A stretch of 64,000 nucleotides of DNA. Source: Bartonella vinsonii subsp. vinsonii (GTDB lineage: Bacteria > Pseudomonadota > Alphaproteobacteria > Rhizobiales > Rhizobiaceae). Numbering within the stretch: the first letter of the stretch is position 1; the number at the start of each line of letters is the position of its first letter. The position numbers and the translations under genes were made by a program. This document shows, piece by piece, positions 40,702 to 50,619 of the stretch. Under the pieces are notes generated by a model. The model ran no database searches. It had not been told where the DNA came from and worked only from the letters and a program-made list of their open reading frames with translations. The stretch lies in NCBI RefSeq assembly GCF_902825235.1, contig NZ_CADEAJ010000003.1:1-64000 (forward strand), written 5' to 3'.

Positions 40702-42132
40702 GTGTCTGTTATTACTCGCTTTGCCCCCTCACCAACAGGTTTTCTTCATATCGGAGGGGCTCGTACTGCTCTTTTTAATTGGCTTTATGCAAAACATACT
40801 GGTGGCAAAATGTTTCTCCGTATTGAAGATACTGATCGAGAACGCTCGACAGAAGCAGCTGTAAAAGCCATTATAGATGGCTTACAGTGGATGGGACTGG
40901 ACTATGACGGTGTCCCTATTTCGCAATTTGAACGAGCAGAACGTCATCGCCAAGTTGCTGAACAATTGGTAAAAGATGGCAAAGCTTATTATTGTTATGC
41001 TTCTCCTGAAGAATTAGCTGAAATGCGTGAGAATGCCCGCGCAAAAGGACGTCCCCCGCGTTATGATGGACGTTGGCGAGACCGTGATATTTCTCAAGCT
41101 CCTAAAGACATCAAGCCTGTTATTCGCATCAAAGCACCCCAAGATGGGGAAACGATTGTGCATGACCGTGTTCAAGGTGATGTTCGTTTTCCTAATAAAG
41201 ATCTGGACGACTTTATCATTTTGCGTTCTGATGGTTCACCTACCTATATGCATGCCGTTGTCGTTGATGATCATGATATGGGTGTAACCCATATCATACG
41301 CGGTGATGATCATCTTACAAATGCAGCTCGCCAAACAATCATCTTCAATGCAATGGAGTGGAATATTCCTGTTATGGCACATATTCCACTTATCCATGGT
41401 GAAAATGGTGCAAAACTCTCAAAGCGGCATGGTGCATTAGGTGTCGATGCCTATCGCACAATGGGGTACCTTCCTGCTGCGTTGCGTAATTACCTCGTCC
41501 GTCTAGGTTGGAGCCATGGTGATGATGAACTCATGTCACTCGAAGATATGATTTCTTGGTTTGATATTGATGATATTAATAAAGGTGCAGCCCGTTTTGA
41601 TCTCAAAAAACTTGATGCTATTAATGGCTACTATATGCGCACAAGCAATGATCAAGGCCTCTTTGATGCTGCTCTTAATATTTTACCAGAAATTGAGGGT
41701 GGATTACAAATAATGAAAAGGCTCGATGAAAAAGCCCGTACTCAATTTCTAACAGCGATACCAAATTTGAAAGAACGTTCAAAAACACTGTGCGAACTTA
41801 TCGACAATGCTTCCTTCATTTTTGCACAACGGCCATTAGAGCTTGATGAAAAAGCACAAATGCTCCTAGATAAAAATGGACAAACCATTTTAAAGGGGCT
41901 TTATCTTACCCTAAAAGCATGCCCCTCTTGGGAGTCAAAAACGCTCGATGAAGCTCTCCGATCTTATGCACAAACACAAGATCTGAAATTTGGATCTATT
42001 GCTCAACCCCTTCGAGCTGTTCTCACAGGGCGCACCATATCGCCTGGAGTTTTTGATGTTCTTCTTTTATTGGGACGAGATGAATCTCTCAACCGTATCA
42101 ATGACCAACTCATAAAAACGACATCTACATAA
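40702..42132 (+). CDS. gltX: Glutamyl-tRNA synthetase paralogue 1
   Basis: Charges tRNA-Glu with glutamate. The 476-residue protein has HIGG at residues 16-19 ([22 protein letters not shown]), the canonical KLSKRHGA loop near residue 240, the [11 protein letters not shown] tRNA-contact segment, and a complete anticodon-binding domain. It is the partner of gltA as in rhizobia (gltX then gltA). With the enzyme at 30319 the organism has two GluRS genes; this one keeps the standard KMSKS-type loop. Confidence 0.95.
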   Translation: MSVITRFAPSPTGFLHIGGARTALFNWLYAKHTGGKMFLRIEDTDRERSTEAAVKAIIDGLQWMGLDYDGVPISQFERAERHRQVAEQLVKDGKAYYCYASPEELAEMRENARAKGRPPRYDGRWRDRDISQAPKDIKPVIRIKAPQDGETIVHDRVQGDVRFPNKDLDDFIILRSDGSPTYMHAVVVDDHDMGVTHIIRGDDHLTNAARQTIIFNAMEWNIPVMAHIPLIHGENGAKLSKRHGALGVDAYRTMGYLPAALRNYLVRLGWSHGDDELMSLEDMISWFDIDDINKGAARFDLKKLDAINGYYMRTSNDQGLFDAALNILPEIEGGLQIMKRLDEKARTQFLTAIPNLKERSKTLCELIDNASFIFAQRPLELDEKAQMLLDKNGQTILKGLYLTLKACPSWESKTLDEALRSYAQTQDLKFGSIAQPLRAVLTGRTISPGVFDVLLLLGRDESLNRINDQLIKTTST

Positions 42133-42676
42133 CTTATCAACGAGATGCGTATTTATGATTAAAATTTTGATTTTAAAATAATTTGTTGTTTCATATATTT
42201 AATAAGAGAACTAAATGTTGTAAGATTTTCTTCTTTTAACGCATAGTAAATTAAAAAATTGTGCGTTTACATATCACAAAAGAAGTCAATGTCTGGATAA
42301 AAACATTTAAGAATAGATGTGAAAATGCCTCTTAAGTGTCTATGTCAAGATCAATTATAACATTAGAAGGTGGTAGATTAACGACGCCGCCGGCTTATTC
42401 TTCATAAACGTAAAAACAGTAGCGTCTAATGGATTTTGCATTATACCATTCATGTACCAATGCTTCTATACAAAATAAAAATTATCTTTTCTCTTGAGTT
42501 ATTAAAATATACATTTTCTAAAATTACAGATAAAAAGCATTTTTTAGATTGCATGAGTCATCTTTTAGGGTAAATCTACCCTTCAATACAGGAGGAAAAG
42601 CTTCAATTATATGTCTCCCCACTTGATAAAGCAAAATCTTGTTTTTTAGAAGCGGAGGATCTGAAAGGAATATCTA
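42133..42676 (+). other. gltX-gltA intergenic region
   Basis: 544 nt with no ORF or RNA gene that I can support. It contains the gltA promoter and leader; an AAAGGAA ribosome-binding site precedes the gltA ATG. Confidence 0.5.
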
Positions 42677-43972
42677 ATGTCTGAGAATAAAACACATATT
42701 ACAGTGAATGATAAAAAAATAGAACTTCCATTGCGTAAAGGTACTCTTGGTCCTGATGTTATTGAAATTGCTTCTCTCTACAAACAAACCGATACTTTTA
42801 CTTATGACCCTGGCTTTACATCAACTGCTTCTTGTGAATCAAAAATCACATATATTGATGGTAATAAAGGAATATTGCTTTATCGCGGTTATCCTATCGA
42901 GCAACTGGCTGAAAAAGGGGATTTTCTCGAAAGCTGCTACCTTTTACTTTACGGTGAACTCCCAACACAACAGGAAAAAAGTGACTTTGATCGTTGTATC
43001 ATGCAGCACACGATGGTACACGAGCAATTTGCGCGCTTCTTTCATGGATTCCGTCGCGACTCGCATCCTATGGCTGTCATGGTTGCGTGCCTTGGAGCTA
43101 TGTCAGCATTCTATCACGACTCGATTGATATTACAGATCCTCAACAGAGAATGATTGCTTCTGTTCGCCTCATCTCAAAAGTTCCTACTCTTGCTGCTAT
43201 GGCTTATAAATACAGTATCGGGCAAGCATTTGTTTATCCACGTAATGATCTTAGTTACGCTGCAAACTTCCTCCGTATGTGTTTTTCTGTTCCGTGTGAA
43301 GAATACAAAACCAACCCTGTACTCACACGAGCAATGGATCGAATCTTTATCCTTCATGCAGATCACGAACAAAATGCTTCTACATCCACTGTACGCCTTG
43401 CTGGGTCATCAGGCGCTAATCCATTTGCATGTATCGCCGCAGGTGTTGCTTGTCTTTGGGGCCCCGCACATGGTGGAGCCAATGAAGCATGCCTAAAGAT
43501 GCTACAAGAAATAGGTTCTGTTAAGAGAATTCCTGAATTTATTGCACGTGCAAAAGATAAAAATGACCCTTTTCGCCTTATGGGATTTGGTCACAGAGTC
43601 TATAAAAATTATGATCCACGTGCAAAAATCATGCAAAAAACCTGCCATGAGGTTTTAAAAGAACTCAATATTCAAGATGATCCACTTCTTGATATCGCTA
43701 TAGAACTCGAAAAAATCGCCTTAAATGATGAATATTTTGTTGAAAAAAAGCTTTATCCAAATGTCGATTTCTATTCTGGCATTACATTAAAAGCTTTAGG
43801 ATTTCCTACCGAAATGTTTACTGTTCTTTTTGCATTAGCACGTAGTGTCGGCTGGGTTGCGCAATGGAAAGAAATGATTGAAGATCCTGCACAAAAAATT
43901 GGTCGTCCTCGCCAACTCTATACAGGCTATACCATGCGCGAATATGTTCCCATAGAAAAACGTATAAGTTAA
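42677..43972 (+). CDS. gltA: Citrate synthase (type II)
   Basis: Condenses acetyl-CoA with oxaloacetate in the TCA cycle. The 431-residue, hexameric-type enzyme has the active-site [19 protein letters not shown] and [14 protein letters not shown] segments with two catalytic histidines, and a later aspartate (NVDFYSG). The N-terminal domain of the allosteric Gram-negative form is present. Positions 43815-43836 correspond to the well-known Bartonella gltA typing primer as I recall it, which supports the genus call. Confidence 0.97.
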
Positions 43973-43990
43973 ATGAAGTAAAAAAACCAA

Positions 43991-44024
43991 ACAATAAAGC
44001 TTCAATTTACTGGAGCTTTATTGT
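43991..44024 (+). terminator. Hairpin terminator candidate after gltA
   Basis: A perfect 11-bp stem (ACAATAAAGCT and AGCTTTATTGT) with a 12-nt loop, 18 nt past the gltA stop. No long U-run follows, so it may also serve as a 3' stabiliser. Confidence 0.55.
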
Positions 44025-44294
44025 AAATGACTCAATGGTACAATCCTAACAGTGTTTTTTATAAACCTTGATTTTGAAACCCTTTTTGCAAGTAAGACCA
44101 TCATAGAAGTTGTGCAGAAAATTTTCTGATAATTTTTTCTCAATAAAGCGATAAAATTGAGAATGCTCTTTGTTCATACGAGATAATAATAGCAGAATGA
44201 ACTTAAATAAATTTTCGCATTGCTCCAGAAGAGCTTACAGATTATAAAAAACATGACAGTCTTATTTTTCTCGCTTATCTAATAGGAGACCATA
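44025..44294 (+). other. Leader of the first binding-protein copy
   Basis: Non-coding. The last 75-80 nt (from about 44215) are nearly identical to the segment before the second copy (45345-45429), including the same ribosome-binding site (AGGAGACC). The duplicated unit therefore includes the leader. Confidence 0.6.
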
Positions 44295-45047
44295 ATGAAA
44301 TTATTAGCAGTAGCTCTTATAATAAGCACAACATTATTCAGCCAATCTGCCAATGCTCAAACGCTGAAAATTGCGAGTGATGCCTCCTACCCCCCATTTA
44401 GTTACATTGACTCAAATAATAAACTTCAGGGTTTTGATATTGATATATCTTATGCACTTTGTCAAAAAATGAATGTCAAATGTATTCTTATCACTCAAGA
44501 TTTTGAGGGAATGATTCCCAGTCTTCTTGCGAAAAAATATGATGCGATCATTTCTTCCCTTGCTCCTACACAAGAGCGCTTACAAAAGATTGACTTCACA
44601 GATCCTTACTACAATACAGAATTGGCTATCATTGTTAGCAAAGATTCAGAAATTAAAGAGATCTCGACAGAAGCTTTTAAAGGTAAAAATCTTGGTGTGC
44701 AATCAAATACAACACAAGCTGCGTATGCAGAAGATCATTATGCCTCTGAAGGGGCAAATATCAAACTTTATCCTACAATAATAGAAGTTAATCGTGATCT
44801 TTTAAGCCATCGGCTTGATGCCGTTATCTCTGATAAAATAAAAGCCCTGAATTGGCTCGAAAATGAAGGAAAAGATTGTTGCCAACTTCTAGGAACTTTG
44901 GAAGAAACAAAATTTCCTATTGCAATTGCTCTACGTCAAAATAATGAAGATCTTAAAAACAAATTTAATAAGGCGATAAAAGAAATCCGTTTGGATGGAA
45001 CTTATGATAAAATCATGAAAAAGTATTTTTCGTTCGATATTTATTAA
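44295..45047 (+). CDS. Amino acid ABC transporter periplasmic binding protein, copy 1
   Basis: Solute receptor for a polar amino-acid importer (HisJ/ArtJ-like, family 3). The 250-residue precursor has a signal peptide ending ANA (about residue 21). The mature protein shows YPPFSYIDSNNKLQGFDID, YDAIISSLAPTQERLQKIDFTDPYY and KGKNLGVQSNTTQ. Residues that contact the alpha-amino and carboxyl groups of ligands are expected in these segments. Copy 2 at 45430 differs at only 14 of 250 positions by my count. It lies ahead of the permease and ATPase genes of the same system. Confidence 0.93.
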   Translation: MKLLAVALIISTTLFSQSANAQTLKIASDASYPPFSYIDSNNKLQGFDIDISYALCQKMNVKCILITQDFEGMIPSLLAKKYDAIISSLAPTQERLQKIDFTDPYYNTELAIIVSKDSEIKEISTEAFKGKNLGVQSNTTQAAYAEDHYASEGANIKLYPTIIEVNRDLLSHRLDAVISDKIKALNWLENEGKDCCQLLGTLEETKFPIAIALRQNNEDLKNKFNKAIKEIRLDGTYDKIMKKYFSFDIY

Positions 45048-45429
45048 ATATCAATATGTATTAGAATTAAATAAATTGTTTATTTTTAAAAACATTCATA
45101 TTGATCAAAAGATCCGTTCTATATGTTCTTCGATAGCTAAGCTCTTCTTCGTGCTTTCATTGAATAGCCTTTTCTCAAAGCATAATTTTTGATTTTTTTT
45201 TGAATAAAATGATAAAGATAAATCATCTCATGAAAAATAATCTGTAATATTCTCAATGAGAAAGCTCTTCCTTCTTTGAAGTTTATGGTAGCTACATTCA
45301 TAAAAGATTTTCATCGTCATGATATCAAAATGAACACTCCTAAATTTTTTGCATTGCTCCCAGAAGAGCTTACAGATTATAAAAACATGACAGTCTTATA
45401 TTTTCTCGCTTATCCAACAGGAGACCATA
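45048..45429 (+). other. Spacer between duplicated binding-protein genes
   Basis: 382 nt. The last 80-90 nt repeat the leader of copy 1. The rest is unique AT-rich sequence without a gene. A short in-frame ORF over it overlaps copy 2 and has no support. Confidence 0.55.
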
Positions 45430-46182
45430 ATGAAATTATTAGCAGTAGCTCTTATAGTAAGCACAATACTGTTCAGCCCATCTGCCAATGCTCAAACGTT
45501 GAAAATTGCAAATGAAGGTTCCTACCCCCCATTTAGTTACATTGACTCAAATAATAAACTTCAGGGTTTTGATATTGATATATCTTATGCACTTTGTCAA
45601 AAAATGAATGTCAAATGTATTCTTATCACTCAAGATTTTGAGGGAATGATTCCCGGTCTTCTTGCGAAAAAATATGATGCGATCATCGCTTCCCTTGCAC
45701 TCACACAAGAGCGCTTACAAAAGATTGACTTCACAGATCCTTACTACAATACAGAATTGGCCATCATTGTTAGCAAAGATTCAGAAATTAAAGAGATCTC
45801 GACAGAAGCTTTTAAAGGTAAAAATCTTGGTGTGCAATCAAATACAACACAAGCTGCGTATGCAGAAGATCATTATGCCTCTGAAGGGGCAAATATCAAA
45901 CTTTATCCTACAATAATAGAAGTTAATCGTGATCTTTTAAGCCATCGGCTTGATGCCGTTATCGTTGATAAACTTAAAGCATTAAACTGGCTCAAAAATG
46001 AAGGAAAAGATTGTTGCCAACTTCTAGGAACTTTGGAAGAAACAAAATTTCCTATTGCAATTGCTCTACGTCAAAACAATAATGATCTGAAAAACAAATT
46101 TAATAAAGCGATAAAAGAAATCCGTTTGGATGGAACTTATGATAAAATTATGAAAAAGTATTTTTCATTCGATCTTTATTAA
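45430..46182 (+). CDS. Amino acid ABC transporter periplasmic binding protein, copy 2
   Basis: Tandem duplicate of the gene at 44295, 250 residues, with the same signal peptide and fold. The 14 substitutions fall in the leader and early mature part (ANEGS for ASDAS), in the S76G-S87A-P90L region near the ligand cleft, and in the last third. Residues 91-177 are identical and the DNA there differs by only about one base. The ligand-site changes could shift specificity. It is the copy nearest to the permease gene and shares its likely transcript. Confidence 0.93.
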   Translation: MKLLAVALIVSTILFSPSANAQTLKIANEGSYPPFSYIDSNNKLQGFDIDISYALCQKMNVKCILITQDFEGMIPGLLAKKYDAIIASLALTQERLQKIDFTDPYYNTELAIIVSKDSEIKEISTEAFKGKNLGVQSNTTQAAYAEDHYASEGANIKLYPTIIEVNRDLLSHRLDAVIVDKLKALNWLKNEGKDCCQLLGTLEETKFPIAIALRQNNNDLKNKFNKAIKEIRLDGTYDKIMKKYFSFDLY

Positions 46183-46253
46183 ATATCAATATGGACTAAA
46201 ATTGAACAAACTGTTTCTAAAACATTATTTAACTCTTTGTGAGGAGCGCAAGA

Positions 46254-46973
46254 ATGATTGAAAATTTAGCATTGCTATCATTTAGCAATGGTGGATGGGG
46301 TGCAGTTATACTTTCTAGTGCGGGAATAACATTATCACTGGCTTTGTGTTGTGGGCTCTTGGGACTGCCTCTAGGACTTCTAGGAGCAGTGATGATTCGA
46401 TCTAATATTAAAACAGCGAGAGCTATAGCATCCCTTTTTTCATCAGTATTCCGCGGCTTACCAGAGCTTTTGACCTTATTTTTAGTTTACTATGGCTTGC
46501 AAAATATTATTCAAATTGTTCTTGATTATTTTAATATCGAAATAATGTTCAGTATCAACGCTTTTGTCGCCGGTGTTGTTGCACTCAGTATGGTGCTTGC
46601 AGCCTTTTCTTGTGAAGTTTGGCTTGGAGCATTCAATGTTTTTGATAAAGGGCAATATGAAGCAGCTAAAGCTCTGGGACTTTCAAAATCGACTACATTT
46701 TTTCGTATTGTCTTTCCTCAACTGTTCCGAAATGCCTTGCCAGGACTTTCTAATAATTGGCTTACTCTACTGAAAGATACATCCCTCGTGTCAACCATTT
46801 CACTTGTTGATATCATGCGACAGACAAATTTAGCAGTTGCTGCAACTGATAAACCTATGCTGTTTTATCTTGTGGCATGCTTACTTTATTTGTTATTTTC
46901 AGCATTTTTTTCCGCAATCTTGCACACTCTGGAAACATATACTCAAGCGGGATATAGAAAGGTGTTGAGCTGA
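46254..46973 (+). CDS. Amino acid ABC transporter permease (HisQ/ArtQ-like)
   Basis: Inner-membrane channel subunit of 239 residues with about five helices and the EAA loop (QYEAAKALGLSKSTTFFRIVFPQL) that docks on the ATPase. The RGLPELLTLFLVYYG segment is typical of polar amino-acid permeases. I begin it at the ATG at 46254 because GAGGAGC lies 7 nt upstream; an in-frame GTG at 46239 adds five residues. Its stop overlaps the second permease start (TGATG). Confidence 0.93.
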   Translation: MIENLALLSFSNGGWGAVILSSAGITLSLALCCGLLGLPLGLLGAVMIRSNIKTARAIASLFSSVFRGLPELLTLFLVYYGLQNIIQIVLDYFNIEIMFSINAFVAGVVALSMVLAAFSCEVWLGAFNVFDKGQYEAAKALGLSKSTTFFRIVFPQLFRNALPGLSNNWLTLLKDTSLVSTISLVDIMRQTNLAVAATDKPMLFYLVACLLYLLFSAFFSAILHTLETYTQAGYRKVLS

Positions 46974-47680
46974 TGATTCCCGAGTGGCTTTATTTCCTTT
47001 TTAATCCTGCTCTTCTAAGCCGTTATGGGCCGAAATTTATTGATGGCTTTATTATTACTTTTGAGCTTGTTTTTATTGCTTGCTCTATTGGTTTTTTCAT
47101 TGGGATGCTTATTACGTTTGCACGTTTATCAAATAATAGGTTTTTGCAATATTCTGCATATGCTTATGTTTATTTTTTTCGCGGATCTCCTCTATTAGCT
47201 CAACTCTTCCTTTTTTACTACGGACTTGGTTCAATGAACAATTTCTGGCAACAGGTTGGCTTATGGTGGTTCTTTCAAAACGCATGGTATTGTTGCCTTT
47301 TCATTTTTGCACTCAATTCTGCTGCCTATCAATCTGAAATCTTTAAAGGAAGTTTTCTCTCTGTAAAAATTGGACAACGTGAAGCATCAAAAGCCTTAGG
47401 ATTGAGTCGTTCTGTAACGTTTCTTAGAGTTATTCTACCGCAAGCAATGGTCTTAGCATTACGTCCTTTAGGAAATGAATTCATTTTAATGATTAAATCC
47501 AGTGCCATTGCCTCATTAGTTACTGTCTATGACTTAATGGGAATTGCCAAACTCACTTATTCACGTACATTCGATTTCCAAGTTTACGTTTGGGCCGCTC
47601 TTATTTATCTCCTTATCGTTGAATTCATTCGTCGTTTTGTTATTTTTATCGAAAATCGTCTAACCCGATATTTACGGTAA
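46973..47680 (+). CDS. Amino acid ABC transporter permease (HisM/ArtM-like)
   Basis: Second inner-membrane subunit, 235 residues, with the EAA loop (QREASKALGLSRSVTFLRVILPQAM) and FFRGSPLLAQLFLFYYG. It forms a heterodimer with the permease encoded just upstream, with which it overlaps by one base. The ATPase gene follows after about 60-80 nt. Confidence 0.93.
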   Translation: MIPEWLYFLFNPALLSRYGPKFIDGFIITFELVFIACSIGFFIGMLITFARLSNNRFLQYSAYAYVYFFRGSPLLAQLFLFYYGLGSMNNFWQQVGLWWFFQNAWYCCLFIFALNSAAYQSEIFKGSFLSVKIGQREASKALGLSRSVTFLRVILPQAMVLALRPLGNEFILMIKSSAIASLVTVYDLMGIAKLTYSRTFDFQVYVWAALIYLLIVEFIRRFVIFIENRLTRYLR

Positions 47681-47741
47681 ATAAAATGATCGCAAAAACC
47701 TTTACCAAATCAAAATGTTCAATTAAGCAACTTATTTATTA

Positions 47742-48533
47742 ATGAAAGAATATAATAAGATGAATTTGGAAAATAATAAATTTGTTCATACTACTCAAGA
47801 CTCCGTAATTTCTATTCGGAATTTAAATAAATGGTATGGAGATTTCCAAGTACTTTATGATATTAATTTCGATGTTCAAATTGGCGAACGCATTGTTATC
47901 TGTGGTCCTTCCGGATCAGGAAAATCAACTTTAATTCGTTGTATTAATCAATTAGAAAAAGCACAAAAAGGTGTAATTTGCGTTCATAATATTGATATTC
48001 ATGCTGCCCCTCTATACCAACAAAAAAATGTTCTCCGTAAAATAGGAATGGTCTTTCAGAACTTTAATTTATTCCCCCATATGAGCGTTATGCAAAATTG
48101 CATTTTAGCCCCCATGACAGTTCAAGGGCTTTCTAAAAAACAAGCAAAAGAACGGGCCATTCGTTATCTTACAGACGTTGGAATTGAAAAACACTGTAAC
48201 AAATACCCTTTACAACTTTCTGGCGGACAACAACAGCGTGTTGCAATTGCTCGTGCCCTTTGTATGGAACCTGAAGTAATGCTTTTTGATGAACCAACAT
48301 CAGCTCTTGACCCAGAAAGCGTTGGAGAAGTTTTAGAGGTCATGGTCCAATTAGCAAATACAGGAATGACAATGCTTTGTGTGACCCATGAAATGGGTTT
48401 TGCGCGCGAAGTTTCAGAAAGAATACTTTTTCTAGAAAATGGAACGATTATTGAAGATACAGCCTCTGAAAAATTTTTTACTAATCCTAAAAGCCAACGT
48501 GCTTGCAATTTTCTTGCTAAAATTAAACATTAA
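47742..48533 (+). CDS. Amino acid ABC transporter ATP-binding protein (HisP/GlnQ-like)
   Basis: Cytoplasmic ATPase of 263 residues that powers the importer. It has Walker A GPSGSGKST, Q-loop VFQNFNLFPHM, signature LSGGQQQR, Walker B VMLFDEPTSALD and switch His in VTHEMGF. An ATG at 47760 is an alternative start. It ends only 3 nt from the convergent lpxB stop, without an obvious terminator between. Confidence 0.95.
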   Translation: MKEYNKMNLENNKFVHTTQDSVISIRNLNKWYGDFQVLYDINFDVQIGERIVICGPSGSGKSTLIRCINQLEKAQKGVICVHNIDIHAAPLYQQKNVLRKIGMVFQNFNLFPHMSVMQNCILAPMTVQGLSKKQAKERAIRYLTDVGIEKHCNKYPLQLSGGQQQRVAIARALCMEPEVMLFDEPTSALDPESVGEVLEVMVQLANTGMTMLCVTHEMGFAREVSERILFLENGTIIEDTASEKFFTNPKSQRACNFLAKIKH

Positions 48534-48536
48534 CCA

Positions 48537-49748
48537 TCAACGTTGTTTTATTGATACAATTTGAGTCTTGTCTTTTAAAAGAGTCATAATTGTTTGTGCA
48601 CCAACGACCCCTGATGGTACTTTAGTCTTCATGGTCTGTTCCACCATCTCAAAAGCATCAAGTTGTGCCTGTCGTACTAAAGAATTATACAAAAGTTGTT
48701 CTATCTTCCTTGCTAACATGCCAGGACGTAAAAATTCATTAAAATATTCCGGAACAATCGGCTTGTCAGAAATAATATTTGGAAGAGCAGCACTCCATAA
48801 CCGTATTTGAGGAAAAATGAATAATTTAGAAAAATAATCAAGTTTATAGCAAAGAACCATGGGAATTTTTGCTAAGGCCAATTCAAGTGAAACCGTCCCC
48901 TGTGCTGCAAGAGCAACATCTGCTTGCGCAAAAGCATGCCATTTTTCATCTTCACCAACAACAATTTCCACTTTGCTTTTCCAACCTTGTACAAAATCAC
49001 GAATTTCATCCACTAAATGTGGCAAGGTTGGTAAAATAATACGTAAATGAGGAATACGTTGTAGAAGAATTTCTACTGCTTCTTGAAAAATTGGCAGGAG
49101 GTAGCGAATTTCTAAATTGCGTGATCCTGGCAAAAGCACTAATGTAGGCGATGATATTTCTTTACCACGCAATTGTTTTTTTTCTGATTGGTACTTCTTA
49201 TCTGATTTGATAGACAAGAGTGGAGGATGAATTAAAAGACGATGCCCAACATAAGTAGTGGGAGGGCCTCCCAAATCCCGTATAATCTTTTCTTCAAAAG
49301 GAAAAACTGCTAAAATATGGTCAACGAACTTGCGCATAGCTTTAGCGCGCTTTGGGCGCCATGCCCAAACAGTGGGCGCAACATATTTAATAATAGGAAT
49401 AGAAGGGGCTAAAATACGCACCTTTTTTGCAACACGATGGGTAAAATCAGGACTATCAATAATAATGAGACAATCAGGTTGTTCTTGTGCAATAAATTTA
49501 GACAAATTGCGAATATGCATTAACAATAAAGGTAGTTTTTTTAAAACTGCACCTAAACCTATTAAAGCAATATCATGAGGATCAAAAAAGCTTTTTAAAC
49601 CTAGTGCCTTTAAATGCCTTCCACCAATGCCAATCAAATGAATGTTGCACCCTGTCTGTTGTGATAGACAAGAAATTAAATCTGCTCCAAGTAAATCACC
49701 AGATTCCTCTCCTGCAACAACAGCAATTTTAAAGGAACAATCATTCAT
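48537..49748 (-). CDS. lpxB: Lipid A disaccharide synthase
   Basis: Glycosyltransferase (GT19) that joins UDP-diacylglucosamine and lipid X to the lipid A disaccharide at the inner face of the cytoplasmic membrane. The sequence has VVAGEESGDLLGADL, GIGGRHLKALGL, YVAPTVWAWRPKRAK, LLPGSRNLEIRYLLP and AAQGTVSLELAL, all family signatures. About 403 residues from the ATG at 49748, whose first bases overlap the lpxI stop; an in-frame upstream ATG at 49763 would increase the overlap. It is the last gene of the lipid A block. Confidence 0.95.
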   Translation of the reverse strand: MNDCSFKIAVVAGEESGDLLGADLISCLSQQTGCNIHLIGIGGRHLKALGLKSFFDPHDIALIGLGAVLKKLPLLLMHIRNLSKFIAQEQPDCLIIIDSPDFTHRVAKKVRILAPSIPIIKYVAPTVWAWRPKRAKAMRKFVDHILAVFPFEEKIIRDLGGPPTTYVGHRLLIHPPLLSIKSDKKYQSEKKQLRGKEISSPTLVLLPGSRNLEIRYLLPIFQEAVEILLQRIPHLRIILPTLPHLVDEIRDFVQGWKSKVEIVVGEDEKWHAFAQADVALAAQGTVSLELALAKIPMVLCYKLDYFSKLFIFPQIRLWSAALPNIISDKPIVPEYFNEFLRPGMLARKIEQLLYNSLVRQAQLDAFEMVEQTMKTKVPSGVVGAQTIMTLLKDKTQIVSIKQR

Positions 49749-50619
49749 GATCAAACTTTTCAAATGTTTCTATAAACAGAGAATATTTATTGGCTTTTTC
49801 TATCGTTGTTTTTACTGATAATATCAGACTTTTATTTGCCTCAACCGCAATGCCAGATAGTCCACTCTTTGTAATATTCATTATTGTCGCAGGTCCAATT
49901 GACGGTAAATCAACGCGATGATCTTGTTGTGGTTTTGCACATTTAACAAGAACACCACCTTTAGGCGGAATTTGCCCTCTTTCGCGCATTTCACACACCC
50001 GCCAGAGCATATTATCAGTTCCTTCTGCTCCTTCAACCGCAACCACTCTCCCATTGATAGCCACAGCTGCTTGCCCAATATCTAATCGACCTAACAGCTT
50101 TGCTGCTTCTACAGCTAAGAAAATATCTTTTTTCTCTTTTTGAGTAGCGCGCCGTGAGGTTAGATTAAATTTCACTGGTGCTAAAAGATCTGGGACTATT
50201 TCGTGAGCACCAAGTACACAAAAACCATGCGCTTCAATAAGCCGTATAAAAGCTTTTAATAACGCATCATCCCCACCTCTCAAAGCCCTGATTAATTGAG
50301 GCAGAGCTAAAAATGTCGTCCAATCGAGTCGTAATTGTGTAATAAGGGGCCGTTTTCTCACGCCACCTGCCAAAACAATATTACGAATTTCAGCTGTTTT
50401 TAAAATTTTAATGAGTCGCCCCAACTCTACAATTGATAACTCGTAATGCTCATAGCGATAAAGCACAGCATCTGCCTCACCACGTAAAAGTATAAGAAAA
50501 GGGTTTTGTCCATCCTTCTCAAGAGCCTGAGCAACGCTGATCGGCAAAACACCATTTCCTGCTATAATAGCAGTGCGGCCGGAAAGAAAACTTCTGGCAC
50601 CAGAAACAGACATTTTCAA
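49741..50619 (-). CDS. lpxI: UDP-2,3-diacylglucosamine pyrophosphatase LpxI
   Basis: Hydrolyses UDP-2,3-diacylglucosamine to lipid X; LpxI replaces the LpxH enzyme of enterobacteria in alphaproteobacteria. The 292-residue protein has the LpxI/DUF1009 pattern (IIAGNGVLPISVAQALE, NIVLAGGVRKRP, DDALLKAFIRLIEAHGF, ATQKEKKDI, LVKCAKPQQDHRVDLPSIGPATI). It overlaps lpxA by 4 nt and lpxB by a few bases. Confidence 0.93.
   Translation of the reverse strand: MKMSVSGARSFLSGRTAIIAGNGVLPISVAQALEKDGQNPFLILLRGEADAVLYRYEHYELSIVELGRLIKILKTAEIRNIVLAGGVRKRPLITQLRLDWTTFLALPQLIRALRGGDDALLKAFIRLIEAHGFCVLGAHEIVPDLLAPVKFNLTSRRATQKEKKDIFLAVEAAKLLGRLDIGQAAVAINGRVVAVEGAEGTDNMLWRVCEMRERGQIPPKGGVLVKCAKPQQDHRVDLPSIGPATIMNITKSGLSGIAVEANKSLILSVKTTIEKANKYSLFIETFEKFDHE

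Noticed and set aside
45276-45515. ORF of 79 aa running through the leader into binding-protein copy 2
   Set aside because: It runs into the signal-peptide region of copy 2 in another frame, and the matching segment before copy 1 is interrupted by a stop.
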